Shown here: one piece after another, positions 61,401 to 64,000 of the stretch | Layout: every line of letters begins with the position of its first letter | Numbering within the stretch: the first letter of the stretch is position 1 | Assembly (NCBI RefSeq): GCF_020921035.1 | Contig: NC_063154.1 | Coordinates: 6,262,001-6,326,000 of the forward strand | Direction of reading: 5' to 3' | Length of the DNA stretch: 64,000 bases | From: Rhodamnia argentea | Taxonomy: Eukaryota > Streptophyta > Magnoliopsida > Myrtales > Myrtaceae | Notes under the pieces: model-generated | Seen by the model: the letters and a program-made list of their open reading frames with translations, nothing else | What the model was told of the DNA's origin: nothing | The model's database searches: none | Program-made: the position numbers and the translations under genes

Positions 61401-63660
61401 TATGATTGTTCTTGCTCATGAAAAATGCGTTTTTTGACACAGGTTTTCAAAGAGAGGCTTACATTGAATCGGTGGTATTGATCCACGGCGATATCCGCGT
61501 TGCTACCATCAATTATTTTACCTGCAGACATGGACGAGATTCATGAATTATGTACGCAGGTACACAGACTGTGGCACTAAGGTTGTCCTGTTTGGTTAGC
61601 CGTGAACCAAATATGGCTCAAGGATCTTAACTTGAGGAAACACTCATATAGCAACTGTTTCAAATTACTTTTGCCAGGAGGAAAAGTACCCGAAAAGAAG
61701 TCCTAAATATATTGCATTGGCACCAATTCAGTCATAAACATTTCAATTTGACCGATTTATTAGCCTAAATCTTTTCGCATTGGTACCAATCTAATCTATA
61801 GTGCCAATTTAGGCTGGAAATGGCTGACGTGGACGTGGACTGTCCTACGTGGCACGGCTAATGCAATAAATAAATTTTTTAATTCTTTTTTTCTTTTTTT
61901 TCCCCTCTCATTTTGGCCGGTGATGGCTGCGACCTTCGACCGCCAAAATGAAAGGAAAACATATAAGAAAGACAAAAGCAAAAAATAATTAATTGAATAA
62001 ACAGAAGAACAGAAAAGAAGAAACACTCAAAAAAATTCAAAATATTTAGGACTAATAAATCGTTCTAACTGAAAGGTTTACGACTGAATTTGTACCGATG
62101 TAATATGTTTAGGACTTTCTTCGGTAGTTTTCCCGCATCATAACTGTTCGGACTAAATTACAATAAAACGAGGGCCCAAAAAAAACAAAAACAAAAACAA
62201 AGAGAAGAAGAAGAATTGCCCTGACATTACCAAATTGATGCGAGAACGTATCCCAAACCGATGGTCCCCTTCCGTCCTCTTTTACAGCTCCTTCATACTA
62301 AATAGGAAAACGAACTTGCATCAATCAAAGCTATTCAAATATCAAACTTTCCACGAAAATACCTTTGAAAGTGCTACCAAAGAAATAAAAATGAAAAAGA
62401 ATAATTAGAATCATTAATAATTTTTTTTTTTTGCTGCATAATCCTTAATATTAAGATAAAAAACAAAATATGAAACATCAATCCTAGGTTGCACGTTCAG
62501 TGTTCGTTTGGGGAACAAGAGACTAAGAATCCACCAAGTCTTCACAATGTCAACGATTATGTTTTCGGAGCACTACTAGGTTCACATTAAATTTTCTCCC
62601 CCAGCGACCCAACAACCTGTGTCCTGCTCGTTACGATGAAAGAACGTGGAATCTCCCATCCTGCTTTTTAATTTGATTAGCGAATCATAACGGGTGCTCC
62701 ACACATTCCATCTCTTTTTCTAATCTACTAATCTAAAATTTTCAAGATCTCAAAATCTAGTAAAGATATCGAAATTGGGTTTCGCGTGATCAGAGAAAAT
62801 TCTTCACTCCTTTTTTTTTTTCCGTTCTCAAGGCAATAAATTCGGATAAGATCGATCGATCGGTCGATGACGATGAGTGCATAATCAAGCACAGGACTCG
62901 ATCGCTTCTAATTTCGTCCACCCCGCCCCCCGAGCGGCCCAAACATTTAACTTTTAAATAATTCGTAATTCATGAATCAAAATGTATACATATAGGAATG
63001 AACGGATGGATTTAAGTCTACCTAGCAATAATGCATATGGAGAATATAGATAAAGCCGCTTGACGAAGAGAATATAGACAAAGAATGGCTGAGAGGGTAT
63101 CTTAGGATACAACATTATACTTTAATAATACATAATTAGTGTGATTTTCCGATAAATGAATGACTCCACTTTTGGTCTAACGGAACGCGCAAGGTAATGT
63201 CGTCGCCCCGGATTCCCGCCACTATCCCGACCCGTTTCACGCGTGACTCGACCCGTTTCTGTCCTGTCGCCCAACTTTTTTAGTCCCCAAACCACAAAAT
63301 GCCCTCGGGGCTCGCTTTGTCCCTTCATGTCAAAATATCAAAAGCTAAAGCTACGACACGAACCCATCGCTTTCGCCGGAAAACCCAAAGGACGGAGTGA
63401 TCGACTGGATTTAAACTTTACCACAAGACATTCCGCTGCCGGAAAAAAGAGGTTCGACATGAATCTCCGAGCAGAGATTTTCGAGGAGAGAGAGAGAGAG
63501 AGAGAGGAAGGACCTGGAAAGCAGCGGAGGCAGTGCCAAAGACGAAACCTTTGGGGAAACTGGAGCGGCTGATGGGGTCGGCGCAGCATGCATGGACAAG
63601 GAGGAGTCCCGTAAGCAACCCCGCCATCGTTACCGAAGCTGCCATTCGAGGACAATTCAT
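58482..63660 (-). CDS. BGLU40: GH1 beta-glucosidase, BGLU40-like
   Basis: Thirteen exons (complement of 63514-63660, 62231-62297, 61463-61521, 61077-61152, 60890-60961, 60434-60521, 60060-60315, 59814-59929, 59436-59659, 59314-59351, 59037-59139, 58760-58868, 58482-58656) give 509 residues. GH1 enzymes remove terminal beta-glucose, in plants mostly from secondary-metabolite glycosides or wall oligosaccharides; the substrate is not predictable here. Seen: a signal peptide ([16 protein letters not shown]); [25 protein letters not shown]; the acid/base Glu196 in [30 protein letters not shown]; the nucleophile Glu414 in VIITENGMDDPN; and the aglycone/glucose-site block [20 protein letters not shown]. 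The C-terminus is [13 protein letters not shown]. The first ATG (63660) is used, but MAASVTM at 63645 is equally possible. Close to Arabidopsis BGLU40 (At1g26560 from memory). Intron 2 contains a foldback element. Intact. Confidence 0.94.
61680..62134. mobile_element. Foldback / TIR element inside BGLU40 intron 2, ~455 bp
   Basis: The left arm GGAAAAGTACCCGAAAAGAA, then GTCCTAAATATATTGCATTGG, is mirrored by the reverse complement of the right arm (GGAAAACTACCGAAGAAAGT, then CCTAAACATATTACATCGG). A second shared arm, TTATTAGCCTAAAT, mirrors ATTTAGGACTAATAAA. The short core contains TTTTGGCCGGTGATGGCTGC. It lies wholly between exons 2 and 3 of the beta-glucosidase gene, away from the splice sites. 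No transposase. Confidence 0.75.
63487..63506. repeat. Short (GA) microsatellite just inside intron 1 of BGLU40
   Basis: About ten GA units starting eight bases past the exon 1 donor (on the coding strand a CT-rich tract), with no coding effect. Confidence 0.8.
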
Positions 63661-64000
63661 CGCCCGCGGCGCCGTCCTGTGTTTTTTTTTTTTTTTTCTG
63701 GCTAATCACGGGTGATAAGTGTGATTTGTCAGTCGTCAACAAGAAGAGGAAGAATGAGAGAGGAGGGGAAGAGCTGGAAGATATGGAAGGAAGGAAGGAA
63801 CGATTGGGTTTCGTGAATGTAAACTCTGCAAGGATCAAGGCAAATGATCCGGACTTTATAAGAGAGGGAGAGGGAGAGGGAGAGGGAAAGAGAGTGTGTG
63901 GCGGGCAAGGTTAAATGGCCAGATCCAAGAAGTGGGGTTGGAGAGAGAGAGAGAGAGAGAGAGATTGGCTTTGTGTTGTGTAGCGCTGTGGTGGAGAATT
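63661..64000. other. Leader and promoter region of the BGLU40-like gene
   Basis: GA-rich on the plus strand (CT-rich on the coding strand), with (GAGAGG)n near 63864-63890 and (GA)12 at 63941-63964. The window ends here; distal promoter elements are outside. Confidence 0.5.
63853..63859 (-). promoter_or_regulatory. Putative TATA box of the BGLU40-like gene
   Basis: TATAAAG on the minus strand, flanked by purine-poor CT repeats, lies about 195 bases upstream of the start codon. If used, the leader would be about 160 bases. Position and sequence fit a plant core promoter. Confidence 0.5.

Overview
This is nuclear DNA of a flowering plant. Every convincing gene is interrupted by GT-AG introns (one intron uses GC-AG), and the proteins are plant families: WRKY, DUF863, expansin, plastid ClpF, GH1 and GH79 glycosidases. 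The gene set fits a eudicot. The T- and CT-rich intergenic DNA, packed with short terminal-inverted-repeat elements, recalls a woody rosid such as Myrtaceae, but I cannot fix the species from sequence alone. I worked out exon models by hand from splice sites, reading frame and remembered family sequences. Each model closes in frame from ATG to stop, but none was checked by alignment.

Layout. 1-5 kb (+): a DUF863 nuclear-type protein with a 5' UTR intron. 9-12.5 kb (-): ClpF, the plastid Clp protease adaptor (UVR plus YccV domains). 15.4-22.4 kb (-): a 14-exon GDAP2-type protein (macro domain plus CRAL-TRIO domain). 26.4-28.0 kb (-): a small predicted thylakoid-lumen protein of unknown function. 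28.5-31.3 kb (-): a gankyrin/PSMD10-like ankyrin protein. 33.3-35.9 kb (-): a GH79 heparanase-like glucuronidase. 36-45.7 kb: about 10 kb of gene-free repeats. 45.7-50.3 kb (+): WRKY57-like group IIc transcription factor. 53.7-54.0 kb (-): a captured 5' fragment of the COP9 signalosome gene CSN4. 57.5-58.1 kb (+): a broken alpha-expansin. 58.5-63.7 kb (-): a 13-exon GH1 beta-glucosidase of the BGLU40 type with its promoter.

The genes do not form an operon or a single pathway. The neighbourhood reads as conserved ancestral order: as I remember the Arabidopsis loci, DUF863, the GDAP2 homologue and WRKY57 lie close together near At1g69310-At1g69360, BGLU40 and a second DUF863 gene lie near At1g26560-At1g26620, and ClpF and the gankyrin gene lie near At2g03390-At2g03430. 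The window therefore looks like an unfractionated ancestral block later split in Arabidopsis.

I found no undescribed multi-gene system. The most interesting items are the CSN4 fragment with its lost splice acceptor, the expansin pseudogene with two clear lesions, a tRNA-derived SINE with a long target-site duplication, a family of long-armed foldback elements (one inside a BGLU40 intron), a divergent dispersed repeat pair, a cluster of hairpins at 32.3-32.5 kb, and the uncharacterised lumenal protein.
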